Source: JBBRYW01 sp038253945 (lineage in GTDB: Bacteria; Actinomycetota; Thermoleophilia; Gaiellales; Gaiellaceae). Taken from it: a stretch of DNA of 64,000 nt. Below the pieces are notes generated by a model. The model searched no databases. It had not been told where the DNA came from and worked only from the letters and a program-made list of their open reading frames with translations. A program made the position numbers and the translations under genes. Shown piece by piece: positions 7,815 through 16,483 of this stretch (positions are counted from its first letter, which is position 1; each line of letters starts with the position of its first letter). The stretch spans positions 368,340 through 432,339 of the forward strand of contig JBBSGR010000001.1 in NCBI GenBank assembly GCA_038253945.1, read 5' to 3'.

Positions 7815-9092
7815 TTACGCCGCCGCTACCGTCGCCAGTCGAGCACCGGCCGTGTCGTTGCCGACCAGCGTGTTGAAGAGCACGAGCCAGTCGCGAAGCA
7901 GGCGCGGAGTCAAGAAGTTCCGCCGCACGAACTCCTTGCCGCCGAGCGCCCGCTGCCGCGCGCCGGCGGGATCGGAGAGGATCTCCTTGCAGGCTTCGGC
8001 GCACTCGCTCGAGGAGCTGACGAGCCAGCCCGTCTCCCCGTCTCGAATCTGGCGGACGATCCCGCCGACGCGGCCGGCAACGGTGGGGCGCGCCTTCCAG
8101 AGCGCCTCGCTCACGGTGAGGCCGAACCCCTCACGGATCGACTTCTGCACCACGGCGTTCGAGTGCACCTGGAAGGCGTTCACCTCGACAGCGCCGATGT
8201 TGTTCAGGTTCGAGAGGATGTAGACGTCGCGGTCTCCTCCGGCGTACGAGACCGTCTCGTTGTAGAGCAGCCAGCCCTCGGGGTCGTCGTGCGCCATCGA
8301 GCCGACCAGGCCGAGCTGCACGTCCGGGAAGGACTCCTTGACGGCCCGGTATGCGTCGATCACGCCGAGCGGGTCCTTCCACGGGTCGAAGCGGGACACC
8401 TGCGTCAGGAGCGGTCGCTTCAGATCGATACCGAACTGGTCGACGATGTACGCGGCGTCCTCCGGGGACAGCGCCATGTTCTTCGGCGCGAGGGGGTCGA
8501 TCGCCGGCGGCCAGATGTACGCCGGCGGCAGCCCGGAAGCGCGCGGCACGTACTCCGGCATGTGAAAGACCGTCGCGTCATAGCGGGAGAGCGAGGGCAG
8601 GAGGAACTCCAGCAGGTCGGGGTTCGGCTCCGAGAGATCGATGTGGCAGCGCCAGATCCAGCGCGCCGCCGAGTCCGGGAAGTGGCCGATCATCGCGGCG
8701 GGCTGTGGGTCGTGCACGCAAATGAAGTCGTAGTCGTCCTCCAGGTCGCGCGCGTTTCGCTCGTTCAGCCGGCGGTAGACGTCGCGCCCTTCCTCCGTCA
8801 GCGACTGCGGGCTGCCCTGGAGTGCGTTGTGCATCGTCTTCGTCGCGTTGAAGAAGGCCTCCTCCCCGTGGATGATGCGCCACTCGACCTCGAGGCCGGC
8901 ATCGGCCATCAGCGGGACCAGGGTGTAGTTGATCTCGGCGACCCCGCCTCCGAATGCGGTCGCCGAGAGGTGCAGCACGCGCTTTCCCGCGAGCGGCGCG
9001 GCAAGCCGGCGAATCTCGTCCATGAGGCCGCGCGTCGCGATGGTGGCGTAGTCGGCGAGCGACTTCCGTCCGACGTTGACGAGCTGCAGCAT
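7815..9092 (-). CDS. treT: TreT-type trehalose synthase (GT4 family)
   Basis: A 425-aa GT4 protein resembling trehalose glycosyltransferring synthase TreT, which forms trehalose directly from an NDP-glucose and glucose. The N-terminal segment LHLSATAFGGGVAEINYTLV (about 40-59), then WRIIHGEEAFFNATKTMHNALQG (about 71-93), is characteristic of TreT; the C-terminal half carries SRFDPWKDP, VQKSIREGFGLTVSEALWK (GT4 catalytic E-x7-E) and GGIVRQIRDGETGWLV. ATG at 9092 has AGAGGA five nt upstream. It is the first gene of the long minus-strand run. Trehalose points to desiccation or osmotic protection. Confidence 0.87.
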   Translation of the reverse strand: MLQLVNVGRKSLADYATIATRGLMDEIRRLAAPLAGKRVLHLSATAFGGGVAEINYTLVPLMADAGLEVEWRIIHGEEAFFNATKTMHNALQGSPQSLTEEGRDVYRRLNERNARDLEDDYDFICVHDPQPAAMIGHFPDSAARWIWRCHIDLSEPNPDLLEFLLPSLSRYDATVFHMPEYVPRASGLPPAYIWPPAIDPLAPKNMALSPEDAAYIVDQFGIDLKRPLLTQVSRFDPWKDPLGVIDAYRAVKESFPDVQLGLVGSMAHDDPEGWLLYNETVSYAGGDRDVYILSNLNNIGAVEVNAFQVHSNAVVQKSIREGFGLTVSEALWKARPTVAGRVGGIVRQIRDGETGWLVSSSSECAEACKEILSDPAGARQRALGGKEFVRRNFLTPRLLRDWLVLFNTLVGNDTAGARLATVAAA

Positions 9093-9122
9093 GGGAGTCC
9101 TCTTGCGGAGTGGGAGCGGAGC

Positions 9123-9545
9123 TTAGCGAGAGCTGGGTACGCGCTCGCCTGATGGCAGGGATTTGCTGAAGCGAAGACGCGCCCCGCGACCCTGCTCCCG
9201 CTCGTGCACCTCCACGTCGTCGGTCAGGGAGCGAATGATGGCGAGTCCGAGCCCGCTCTCGTCGAAGTCCTCGCCGTTCCCCCGCGGCTCGCGGAGCTGG
9301 AAGCCCTGTCCGTCGTCGAGAACGTCGACGACGAGGCGGTCCGCGCCGAGCCGGAACACGACCTCCACCTGCCCGGGCCGGCCGTCGGCGTACGCGTGCC
9401 GCACAGCGTTCGAGCACGCCTCCGTGAGGGCGAGCTTGAGCTCGGCGAGCGTCTCCTCGGGGATGGGCCGGGCGCGCAGGAGACCCGCGAGGGCCAGCCG
9501 GCAGAGTCCGATGTACTCGGCCTTGGCCGGAATGGTGAGGCGGAT
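9123..9545 (-). CDS. Anti-sigma regulatory factor-like serine kinase (RsbW/SpoIIAB family)
   Basis: About 140 aa with a single HATPase_c domain: an N-box region LALTEACSNAVRHAYADG, then VDVLDDGQGF (G1) and SGLGLAIIRSLTDDVEV (G2), which bind ATP in anti-sigma switch kinases. These proteins hold a sigma factor until an anti-anti-sigma partner is dephosphorylated. The start is odd: no ATG, GTG or TTG precedes the conserved N-terminus (IRLTIPAKAEYIGLC). ATC at 9545 has GAGGAG six nt upstream and is my choice; CTG at 9566 is the alternative; GTG at 9404 would delete half of the ATP site. A sigma partner is not in the window. Confidence 0.72.
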   Translation of the reverse strand: MRLTIPAKAEYIGLCRLALAGLLRARPIPEETLAELKLALTEACSNAVRHAYADGRPGQVEVVFRLGADRLVVDVLDDGQGFQLREPRGNGEDFDESGLGLAIIRSLTDDVEVHEREQGRGARLRFSKSLPSGERVPSSR

Positions 9546-9653
9546 GTTCTGCTCCTCGGACGTCAGGTGTTCTCGCGTTCGGGCGGAGGTGCCCTTCTCT
9601 CGCTCCCTTCCCAGCCGGCGCGCGTGCCTAACACGCGGGTCCGGTGGCGGCTG

Positions 9654-10862
9654 CTAGCAGCCGGAGACGGGTACGGCCGGCCGTCTGTCGAGCCGCACCG
9701 GAATCGTCCGGCGCGCCGCTCCTCGCACCACGCCGAACCGGGCGATCTGCCCCGGCTCGAGCTCCTGTCCGACGATCCGGACGAGGTCCTCGCCGCGCCG
9801 GACGGAGCGACCGTTGATCGCGACGATCACGTCGCCGCCCTGGACGAAATCGCGGCCGTTGAACGCCGGTGTGAGTGTCCCCGCGTGCAGCCCGGCCTTG
9901 TCGCCGGGGCTCTGGGGGGCGACGCACGCAATCACGGCGCCACGAGACGGGCGATAGCCGAAGTGGCGCGCCAGCGTCGGCGTCAGATCGTCGGTCGTGA
10001 CCCCGACGTAGGCGTAGTCGACCCGGCCGCGCGCCAGCAGCTCCAGCATCGACCGCCTGGCGGAGTTGATCGGGACGGCGAACCCGACACCTTGGCTGGC
10101 GCTCGACGAGGGGATCTGGGAGTTGATTCCAATCGCCCGCCCGGCCGCATCGAAGAGCGGGCCCCCCGAGTTGCCGTGGTTGATCGGAGCGTCCGTCTGG
10201 ATGGCGTCGGAGATCCGGTAGGCCGAGAGTGACGGAATGGAGCGGCGCGTTGCCGACACCACGCCGACCGTCAGCGTGTTCTCGTTCCCGAACGGGCTGC
10301 CGATCGCCGCGACGGGCTCTCCGACCACGACGCGAGAGGAGTCCCCGAGCGGCACCGTCGTGAGCGCGTGTACGTGTGGATTCAGCCGCAGCAGGCCGAC
10401 GTCGCTATACAGGTCCCACCCGACGATGGACGCTGAGACGCGGTCGCCGTCCTCGAACTCGACGTACACCTCGCGGGCGGGTCGCACGGGCGAGGCCGGC
10501 GCGCTCGTGATCACGTGCGCGTTCGTGAGCACGTAGCCGCTCTTCGAGACCACGAACCCCGAGCCCTGGGCCTCCTGCTGGTCGAGTTGGTCGCCCTGGC
10601 CGAAAGTCGAGTACACCGTGACGACCCCGGCCGAGCGGGCGGCGTAGATCCGGGCGGGGCTGAAAGACCCGCCCTCGAGCGGACGCGCGACGGGGACATC
10701 CGCCTCTACAGCCGTCGAGGACGGGCCGCTGCCCGGCTGCGGCAAGACGACGGTGCGGGTCTCGCCGTCGAAGTAGCCGGTCGCCTTGCCGACCACGAGC
10801 ACGGAGGCGGCACCCAGAACTGCGGCGACGAGAGCGACGACGGCGGCTGCGGACGAGCGCAC
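9654..10862 (-). CDS. HtrA/DegP-type periplasmic serine protease with one PDZ domain
   Basis: A 402-aa protein with an N-terminal signal anchor (about 4-26), a trypsin-like domain and a C-terminal PDZ domain. The catalytic triad is visible: His in LTNAHVI (about 116), Asp in DLYSDVGLLRL (about 155) and Ser in NHGNSGGPL (about 230). The PDZ domain (about 290-395) has RGAVIACVAPQSPGDKAGL and GDVIVAINGRSV. Such proteases degrade or refold damaged exported proteins outside the membrane. The GTG start lies after a 47-bp gap downstream of the YbhN-like gene, in the same direction. Confidence 0.93.
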   Translation of the reverse strand: MRSSAAAVVALVAAVLGAASVLVVGKATGYFDGETRTVVLPQPGSGPSSTAVEADVPVARPLEGGSFSPARIYAARSAGVVTVYSTFGQGDQLDQQEAQGSGFVVSKSGYVLTNAHVITSAPASPVRPAREVYVEFEDGDRVSASIVGWDLYSDVGLLRLNPHVHALTTVPLGDSSRVVVGEPVAAIGSPFGNENTLTVGVVSATRRSIPSLSAYRISDAIQTDAPINHGNSGGPLFDAAGRAIGINSQIPSSSASQGVGFAVPINSARRSMLELLARGRVDYAYVGVTTDDLTPTLARHFGYRPSRGAVIACVAPQSPGDKAGLHAGTLTPAFNGRDFVQGGDVIVAINGRSVRRGEDLVRIVGQELEPGQIARFGVVRGAARRTIPVRLDRRPAVPVSGC

Positions 10863-10909
10863 GGCTTGCCCACTGTAGCCGTGCCTGTTCGGGCCTCGGC
10901 CCGTGCCCG

Positions 10910-11872
10910 CTACCCGGCTCCGTGGAGGTCGGCGGGGACTCGTTTCGGCTCGTTTGGAACGGCGACGCGGCTACGCCAGCGCAGGGTGCGCAGCATGAGC
11001 AGGATCGCGCCGAAGCCGAGCACGACGTTGACTGCGGTGAGCGCGATCGTCATCCCGACGCTGAAGCCGAGCAGGGCCGTCGTCGAGACTTGTCCCGCGA
11101 AGACGTAGACCAGGAGTCCCTGCTGCGTGCCGGCGCCGCCGGGCGTGAAGGGGAGCGCCTTCGAGAGGCTGTCCACGACCAGCACGAGCAGCGCGCTGTG
11201 GAGTGATGCCGGAAGGCCGAATGCCTGTAGAAACCAGTAGACCGATGCAAGCCGGAGGCCGAAGCTGACCGCCTGCCACGACGCCACGGTGCGGACGTAC
11301 CGGCCGGGCTCGTGGAGGATCGCCCACCCTTGCGCAACACGCCGCTTGAACGCGACGACCCGTCCGGCGGCCAGGATTCCGAATGCGGCAAGAGCGAGCA
11401 GGAAGACCGAGGCGACGATCGCGCTCGCGGCGGGGTGACGTGCCGCGATCGCCCAGTCGATCGATGGTAGGTGGGGCAGGACGCTGAGGCCGGGCAAGAC
11501 TCCGAGGTGCACGGCCCAGAGCGTCAGCCCCGAGGCGACGACGAGGTCGAAGATCGTCTCCACGAGCAGGGTCGACGCGAGGGTCGGGTACGTGCTGCCC
11601 GGGACGCGCTGCTTCAGCAGGTAGAGCTTGGCGGCATCGCCGCCGCGCGCGGGGGTGATCGAGTTGATCCCCACGCCGGCCAGATATGCCCCGAGCGTGC
11701 GTCGCCGCGGCACTCGAAAGTCCGGGTAGGCGGCCGCCACGATCCTTCGCCAGGCGTGGGCCCGGACGCCCAGGCGCACGACGTGGAGCGCGCACGCGAT
11801 GAGGAGCGACGACCACCCCACCGCGGCCAGGTGGTCGAAGAAGACGCGAACCGCGTGCAGGAAAGGGCCCAC
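10910..11872 (-). CDS. YbhN/LPG-synthase-type integral membrane protein (flippase-like)
   Basis: A 320-aa polytopic protein of the family that includes YbhN and the membrane half of lysyl-phosphatidylglycerol synthase (MprF). Family landmarks are present: ITPARGGDAAKLYLLKQR (about 73-90) and LPFTPGGAGTQQGLLV (about 244-259), between about eight hydrophobic segments. No cytoplasmic acyltransferase domain is attached, so it is not a full MprF; in bacteria such stand-alone proteins are often linked to lipid or glycolipid transfer. The GTG start has GAAGG just upstream. Substrate unknown. Confidence 0.82.
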   Translation of the reverse strand: MGPFLHAVRVFFDHLAAVGWSSLLIACALHVVRLGVRAHAWRRIVAAAYPDFRVPRRRTLGAYLAGVGINSITPARGGDAAKLYLLKQRVPGSTYPTLASTLLVETIFDLVVASGLTLWAVHLGVLPGLSVLPHLPSIDWAIAARHPAASAIVASVFLLALAAFGILAAGRVVAFKRRVAQGWAILHEPGRYVRTVASWQAVSFGLRLASVYWFLQAFGLPASLHSALLVLVVDSLSKALPFTPGGAGTQQGLLVYVFAGQVSTTALLGFSVGMTIALTAVNVVLGFGAILLMLRTLRWRSRVAVPNEPKRVPADLHGAG

Positions 11873-11914
11873 GTTGCCTTCACGGTACCCAGTCCCGGCT
11901 TGCTGGAGCGCGCG

Positions 11915-12292
11915 CTACGCCGCGGGCCGGCCGTCGCCTGTTCCGGAGGCGAGGGGAAGCTCGAACCAGAAGGTCGACCCCGCGCCTTCGGCGCTCTCGA
12001 ACCCGATCGTGCCGCCGTGCTCCTCGACGATCTCCCGGGAGAGCGCGAGTCCCAGCCCCGTACCGTCGATCGCTCTTGTCGCCTTCGTGCGCACCCGGAA
12101 GAACTTGCCGAAGATGCCGTCCTGCACGTCGCGCGCGATGCCGATGCCGCGATCGGCGACCGAGACGCGTACGCGATCCTCGACCTCTGTCACCGTGATC
12201 ACGACCTGTCCTTCGCCGGGCGAGTACTTGACGGCTACGCTTTTGCCGTCGCGCGCCGCCGCAAGCGACTGGCGCTGCGAGGTCGGGTTCAC
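11915..12292 (-). pseudogene. Histidine-kinase ATPase remnant lacking its N-box and all upstream domains
   Basis: 125 codons covering only the C-terminal part of a sensor kinase: VKYSPGEGQVVITV, then VADRGIGIARDVQDGIFGKF (G1/F box), GTGLGLALSREIVEEHGG (G2) and FWFELPL. The helix with the ATP/Mg-binding Asn (N-box) and the His-containing dimerisation domain are missing; the residues before VKYSP (LAAARDGKSVA) do not fit the family, and the next 200 bp upstream hold no kinase sequence in any frame. It is best read as a degraded 3' fragment. The GTG at 12292 is only the first start codon in frame. Confidence 0.7.
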
Positions 12293-12500
12293 GGCAGCTG
12301 GGCCCCCGCGAAGGTCCGTCCCTCAGCCACCGGGTCGGAGAAGTTTCTTCCGACACTCGAGCCTCCGCTCGACGACATGTGCCCTCTTCTTCGTTCAGGT
12401 GTTGGCGACGGAGCCGCGGCGATGACCGACGGCCGGTTCCAACAGCTCAGGGTTCTGATCGCGCCGCCGGCCGCCTCGGCGTCATCATTCCGGTGACGAG

Positions 12501-14906
12501 ATGCGACTCCCGACCGGAACGGTCACCTTCCTCTTCACGGACATCGAAGGCTCGACACGCCTGCTCCGCGAGGTGGGCACGGAGCGCTACGGAGAGCTCC
12601 GTGCCGAGCACCACCGGGTTGTGCGTGGCGCGCTCGAGCGGCACGGCGCCGTCGAGGTCGACACGGCAGGTGACGGCTTCTTCGCCGCCTCGGCCACGGC
12701 GAAGGGGGCCGTGGCCGCGGCCGAGGAGGCGCAGCGCGCCCTCGCGGCGGGGCCGGTGCGGGCGCGAATAGGCATCCACACCGGCGAGCCTCTCGTGACC
12801 GCGGACGGCTACGCGGGCGCCGAAGTCAACCTCGCCGCTCGGATCTGCGCGGCGGCGCACGGCGACCAGATCGTCGTCTCCGAGGCGACGGCGCGCCTGC
12901 TCGGCGGAGATCTGCGCGACCTCGGGCTCCACCGACTGAAGGACTTCGACGAGCCGCTTCGGCTACTTCAGCTCGGCGATGGGCGGTTTCCGCCGCTCCG
13001 GACCCTGAGCGCGACGAACCTACCGCTGCCGTCCGAGCCGCTCGTGGGACGCAAGAAGGAGCTGGCAGACGTCCTGCGCCTGTTGAAGGTAGAGCGCGTG
13101 CGGCTGGTGACGGTCACCGGCTCGGGAGGCATCGGCAAGACGCGCTTCGCGCTCGAGGCTGCTTCCGGCCTGGTCGACGACTTCGCCGACGGCGTCTGGT
13201 TCGTCGACCTCTCGGCCCGTCGCGACCCGGAGCTCGTCCTCTCGACTTTCGCAAGCGTCGTCGGAGCGCGCGGCGACATCGCGGAGCACATTCGAGATCG
13301 GGAGCTGCTCGTCGTTGTCGACAACCTCGAGCAGGTCGCCGAGGCGGCGGGCGACCTCGCGGCTCTGCTGCGAAGCTGCCCGCGCCTCTCGATCGTGGCC
13401 ACGAGCCGCGAGCCGCTCCATGTCGCAGGTGAGCGGCTGGTGCTCCTGCGCCCTCTCGCAGAGGCGCCGGCCGTCGAGCTGTTCCGCCGCCACGCGAGCG
13501 CCGTGCGCCCGGACTTCGACGCACCGTTCGAAGAGCTTGCCCGAATCGTCGGCCGGCTCGACGGCGTGCCGCTCGCGCTCGAGCTGGCGGCCGCGCGTGT
13601 GAACGTTCTCGATACCAGCGAGCTGCTCGAGCGCCTGGAGCAGCGACTGCCGCTCCTCCGCGGCACGCGGCGCGACGCACCGGAACGGCAGCGCACGCTG
13701 CGGGCGACGATCGAGTGGAGCCACGATCTGCTCTCCCCGGAGGAGCAGACGCTCTTCGGCCGGCTCTCGGCATTCGCCGGCGGCTTCACGCTCGGCGCCG
13801 CGGAGGCGGTCTGCGGCGCCGAGCTCGACGCGCTGGAATCGCTCGTCGAGAAGAACCTCGTCCAGCGAGACGAGCGACGGTTCTCGATGCTCGAGACGAT
13901 TCGCGAGTTCGCGGCGGAAGGGCTCGACGACGCCACGAGGCGCCGTCACGCGGAGTACTTCCTCGAGCTCGCCGAACGGCGCGTTCTGGAGTTTCGGGGC
14001 CCCGGGGTGGAGAGTGTCCTGGACGAGCTCGAAGCCGAGCACGACAACTTCCGTGCCGTCCTCGACTGGGCACTCGACTCGGATGCCGAACTGCTCCTCT
14101 TGCTCTGCGCGCGGCTGATGCACTTCTGGTACCGCCGCGATCATCTCGTCGAGGCGGAGCGGTGGCTCGATGCTGCGCTCGAGCGGCTCGACGGCGCTTC
14201 GGTGACGGCCCAGGCGTCGTTCCTCGCGGCAGGCGCCATCGTCGCCCTCTCGCTGAACCGCCTCGATCGTGCCGAGCACCTCGCCGAGCGGAGCCGCGAC
14301 GCCTTCGCGGGGATGGGCGACGACGCGGGGACAGCTCGCTCGCTCGAGGCGCTCGGCTCGATCGCGTGGGCGCGCGGCGATCTGGAGGCGCGAAGATTCT
14401 TCGAGCAAGCGCTGCAGCTCCACCGCGACGGCGGGAACGCTGACGGCGTCCGCTCGTCGCTGCACCACCTGGGCGAGATTGCGCGCGACCTGGGCGACCT
14501 CGCCGACGCGCGGGCCATCCTCGAGGAGAGCCTGGCAATGTCGCGAGCCGCCGGAGACGACACGTTCGCGATGGCAACGATCCATAGCCTGGGCGACGTC
14601 GCTCTGGACGCCGGCGACGCGGGCACCGCGCGGGCTCGCTACCGGGAGGCGCTCCAGATCGCGCGCTCGGTCCGCAGCCAGGCCACCGCGGCCTCTTGCT
14701 TCGCCGGCCTGGCGGCGACAGCGGCGTCGGAGGGCGACGTTGCGACCGCGGCACGGCTCTGGGGGGCGGTGGAGACGATCGAGGAGGAGATCGGCCACCG
14801 GATGCTGACGCGGGAGCGCCGGCGCTACGAGCAGATTCTCGACGGCTTGGAGCCGGCACCTACCTCTGCGGAAGACGCGTATCGCATCGCGCTCTCCCTA
14901 GACTGA
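12501..14906 (+). CDS. Class III adenylate/guanylate cyclase-domain protein with NB-ARC-type ATPase and TPR-like C-terminus
   Basis: An 801-aa cytoplasmic signalling protein. Residues about 5-155 are a cyclase homology domain with FTDIEGSTRLL (first metal Asp) and DTAGDGFFA (second metal Asp). From about 175 an STAND/AAA-type ATPase follows: Walker A TGSGGIGKTR (about 210), Walker B LLVVVDNLEQV (about 270), ATSREPL and GVPLALELAAA. The remaining roughly 330 residues are helical repeats (for example RSLEALGSIAWARGDLEAAR-type units). Unlike LuxR-family relatives there is no C-terminal DNA-binding helix-turn-helix. Cyclic nucleotide output is likely but the substrate base cannot be told. ATG at 12501 is preceded by GACGAG. 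The next gene starts 5 bp after its stop. Confidence 0.9.
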   Translation: MRLPTGTVTFLFTDIEGSTRLLREVGTERYGELRAEHHRVVRGALERHGAVEVDTAGDGFFAASATAKGAVAAAEEAQRALAAGPVRARIGIHTGEPLVTADGYAGAEVNLAARICAAAHGDQIVVSEATARLLGGDLRDLGLHRLKDFDEPLRLLQLGDGRFPPLRTLSATNLPLPSEPLVGRKKELADVLRLLKVERVRLVTVTGSGGIGKTRFALEAASGLVDDFADGVWFVDLSARRDPELVLSTFASVVGARGDIAEHIRDRELLVVVDNLEQVAEAAGDLAALLRSCPRLSIVATSREPLHVAGERLVLLRPLAEAPAVELFRRHASAVRPDFDAPFEELARIVGRLDGVPLALELAAARVNVLDTSELLERLEQRLPLLRGTRRDAPERQRTLRATIEWSHDLLSPEEQTLFGRLSAFAGGFTLGAAEAVCGAELDALESLVEKNLVQRDERRFSMLETIREFAAEGLDDATRRRHAEYFLELAERRVLEFRGPGVESVLDELEAEHDNFRAVLDWALDSDAELLLLLCARLMHFWYRRDHLVEAERWLDAALERLDGASVTAQASFLAAGAIVALSLNRLDRAEHLAERSRDAFAGMGDDAGTARSLEALGSIAWARGDLEARRFFEQALQLHRDGGNADGVRSSLHHLGEIARDLGDLADARAILEESLAMSRAAGDDTFAMATIHSLGDVALDAGDAGTARARYREALQIARSVRSQATAASCFAGLAATAASEGDVATAARLWGAVETIEEEIGHRMLTRERRRYEQILDGLEPAPTSAEDAYRIALSLD
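14899..14904 (+). promoter_or_regulatory. Candidate -10 element of a leaderless ubiD transcript
   Basis: TAGACT lies 6 nt before the GTG start of ubiD and overlaps the 3' end of the cyclase gene. There is no Shine-Dalgarno, so a transcript starting at or next to the GTG is likely. The same spacing recurs elsewhere in the window. No clear -35 hexamer. Confidence 0.45.
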
Positions 14907-14910
14907 TCAC

Positions 14911-16425
14911 GTGGCTCCGCCGGCCGATCTTCGTGCCTGGATCGCGCTCCTCGAGCGCGAGGGCGAGCTCGTTCGCGTCGGCGCCGAGGTCGACCCCGAT
15001 CTCGAGGTGACCGAGATCGTCGACCGGACCGTGAAGGCGGGAGGCCCTGCGCTGCTGTTCGAGCATCCGAAGCGGGCACGGCATCCACTCCTGATCAACC
15101 AGTTCGGCACCGAGCGCCGCATGTGCATGGCGTTCGACGCGCCGACCCTCGATGCGGTTGCGGAGAAGCTCCAGGGGGTGCTCGAGCTGCAACCGCCGCA
15201 AGGTCTAGTGGACAAGGTGCGCGGCCTGAAGAAGCTGAAGTCGATCGCCGACTCTGCGCCGAAGACCGTTCGGCGCGCGGCACACCACGACGTCGTGCTG
15301 ACCGGCGAGGAGGTGAATCTCGACCTGCTCCCGATCCAGCGCTGCTGGCCCGGCGATCCGGCGCCCTTCATCACGCTGCCGGCGGTCATCACCGAGGATC
15401 CGCGCACCGGCACCCGCAACGTCGGCATGTACCGGATGCAGAAGCTCGATCGCCGCTCGACCGCCATGCACTGGCAGATCCACAAGGACGGCCGGATGGA
15501 CTACCTGGCGACGGACGGCCGCCTCGAAGTCGCGGTAGCGCTCGGCCTCGATCCCGTCAGCGCCTACGCGGCCTCGGCTCCGCTCCCCAGGCACATCGAC
15601 GAGCTGATGCTGGCCGGCTTCCTGCGCGGCGAGGCCGTCGAGGTGGTGCAGGGCCGCACGGTCGGCCTCGAGGTGCCCGCGAACGCGGAGATCGTGCTCG
15701 AGGGCTACGTCGAGCAGGGAGACGTGACCAGCGAGGGCCCGTTCGGCGATCACACGGGCTACTACACCCCGCCCGAGCCCTTCCCCGTCTTCCACGTGAC
15801 GGCGATGACGATGCGCCGCGACGCTGTCTACCCGTCGATCGTCGTCGGCAAGCCGCCGCAGGAGGACGCCTGGCTCGGCAAGGCGACCGAGCGGATCTTT
15901 CTCCCGGCAGTGCGGATGACCGTCCCGGAGATCGTGGACTACGACCTCCCCGTAGCCGGCGCGTTCCACAACTGCCTGATCGTCTCGATCCGCAAGGCCT
16001 TTCCCGGACATGCCCAGAAGGTGATGCACGCGATCTGGGGGCTCGGAATGCTGAGCCTCACGAAAGCGGTCGTCGTCGTCGACGAGTGGGTCGACGTGCA
16101 CGACTACAACGAGGTGCTCTTCCGCGTCGGCGCGAACGTCGACGCGAAGCGGGACGTCCTCATCTCCGAGGGGCCGCTCGACCACCTCGACCACGCACCG
16201 ACTCTTCAGTTCTACGGAGGGAAGATCGGAATCGACGCGACCCACAAAGGACCGGCGGAGGGAGCACGGCCGTGGCCAGAGGAAATTACGATGACCGACG
16301 ACGTGCGCCGCCTGGTCGACGGCCGGTGGGCCGAGTACGGGATCGAGCTTCCGTCCCGCCCCCAGTCCAACGGAACGAGACCGCGAAGGGGGCGAAGCGT
16401 CTTGCGCGGTCCGTTACGTCGTTGA
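14911..16425 (+). CDS. UbiD-family prenylated-FMN decarboxylase, probably in menaquinone synthesis (MqnL-type)
   Basis: A 504-aa decarboxylase of the UbiD family, which needs prenylated FMN made by UbiX (encoded at 19252). Recognisable segments: a DLRAWIALLEREGELVRV start, NVGMYRMQ (about 170), the LAGFLRGEAVEVV region, EGPFGDHTGYYTP (about 272, with the catalytic Glu region) and the DVHDYNEVLFRV segment. In the futalosine route a UbiD/UbiX pair (MqnL/MqnM) removes the carboxylate of the naphthoate intermediate; the neighbouring mqn genes support that role over a ubiquinone one. The last 20 or so residues (after YGIELPSRPQ) are basic and non-family. GTG start. Confidence 0.85.
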   Translation: MAPPADLRAWIALLEREGELVRVGAEVDPDLEVTEIVDRTVKAGGPALLFEHPKRARHPLLINQFGTERRMCMAFDAPTLDAVAEKLQGVLELQPPQGLVDKVRGLKKLKSIADSAPKTVRRAAHHDVVLTGEEVNLDLLPIQRCWPGDPAPFITLPAVITEDPRTGTRNVGMYRMQKLDRRSTAMHWQIHKDGRMDYLATDGRLEVAVALGLDPVSAYAASAPLPRHIDELMLAGFLRGEAVEVVQGRTVGLEVPANAEIVLEGYVEQGDVTSEGPFGDHTGYYTPPEPFPVFHVTAMTMRRDAVYPSIVVGKPPQEDAWLGKATERIFLPAVRMTVPEIVDYDLPVAGAFHNCLIVSIRKAFPGHAQKVMHAIWGLGMLSLTKAVVVVDEWVDVHDYNEVLFRVGANVDAKRDVLISEGPLDHLDHAPTLQFYGGKIGIDATHKGPAEGARPWPEEITMTDDVRRLVDGRWAEYGIELPSRPQSNGTRPRRGRSVLRGPLRR

Positions 16426-16450
16426 CAAGCGCTACAAAGGGCGGTTGAAT
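16422..16450 (+). promoter_or_regulatory. Candidate sigma-70-type promoter for the qcr-menaquinone operon
   Basis: TTGACA at 16422-16427 matches the -35 consensus exactly; 17 bp later comes TTGAAT at 16445-16450 as a plausible -10. Transcription would start near 16457, giving a short leader with GAAGGGAG before the GTG of the Rieske gene. The -35 hexamer lies at the very end of ubiD, in the gap between ubiD and qcrA. Confidence 0.6.
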
Positions 16451-16483
16451 CCGCATAGGTAAGCGAAGGGAGCCGTTACAAAG

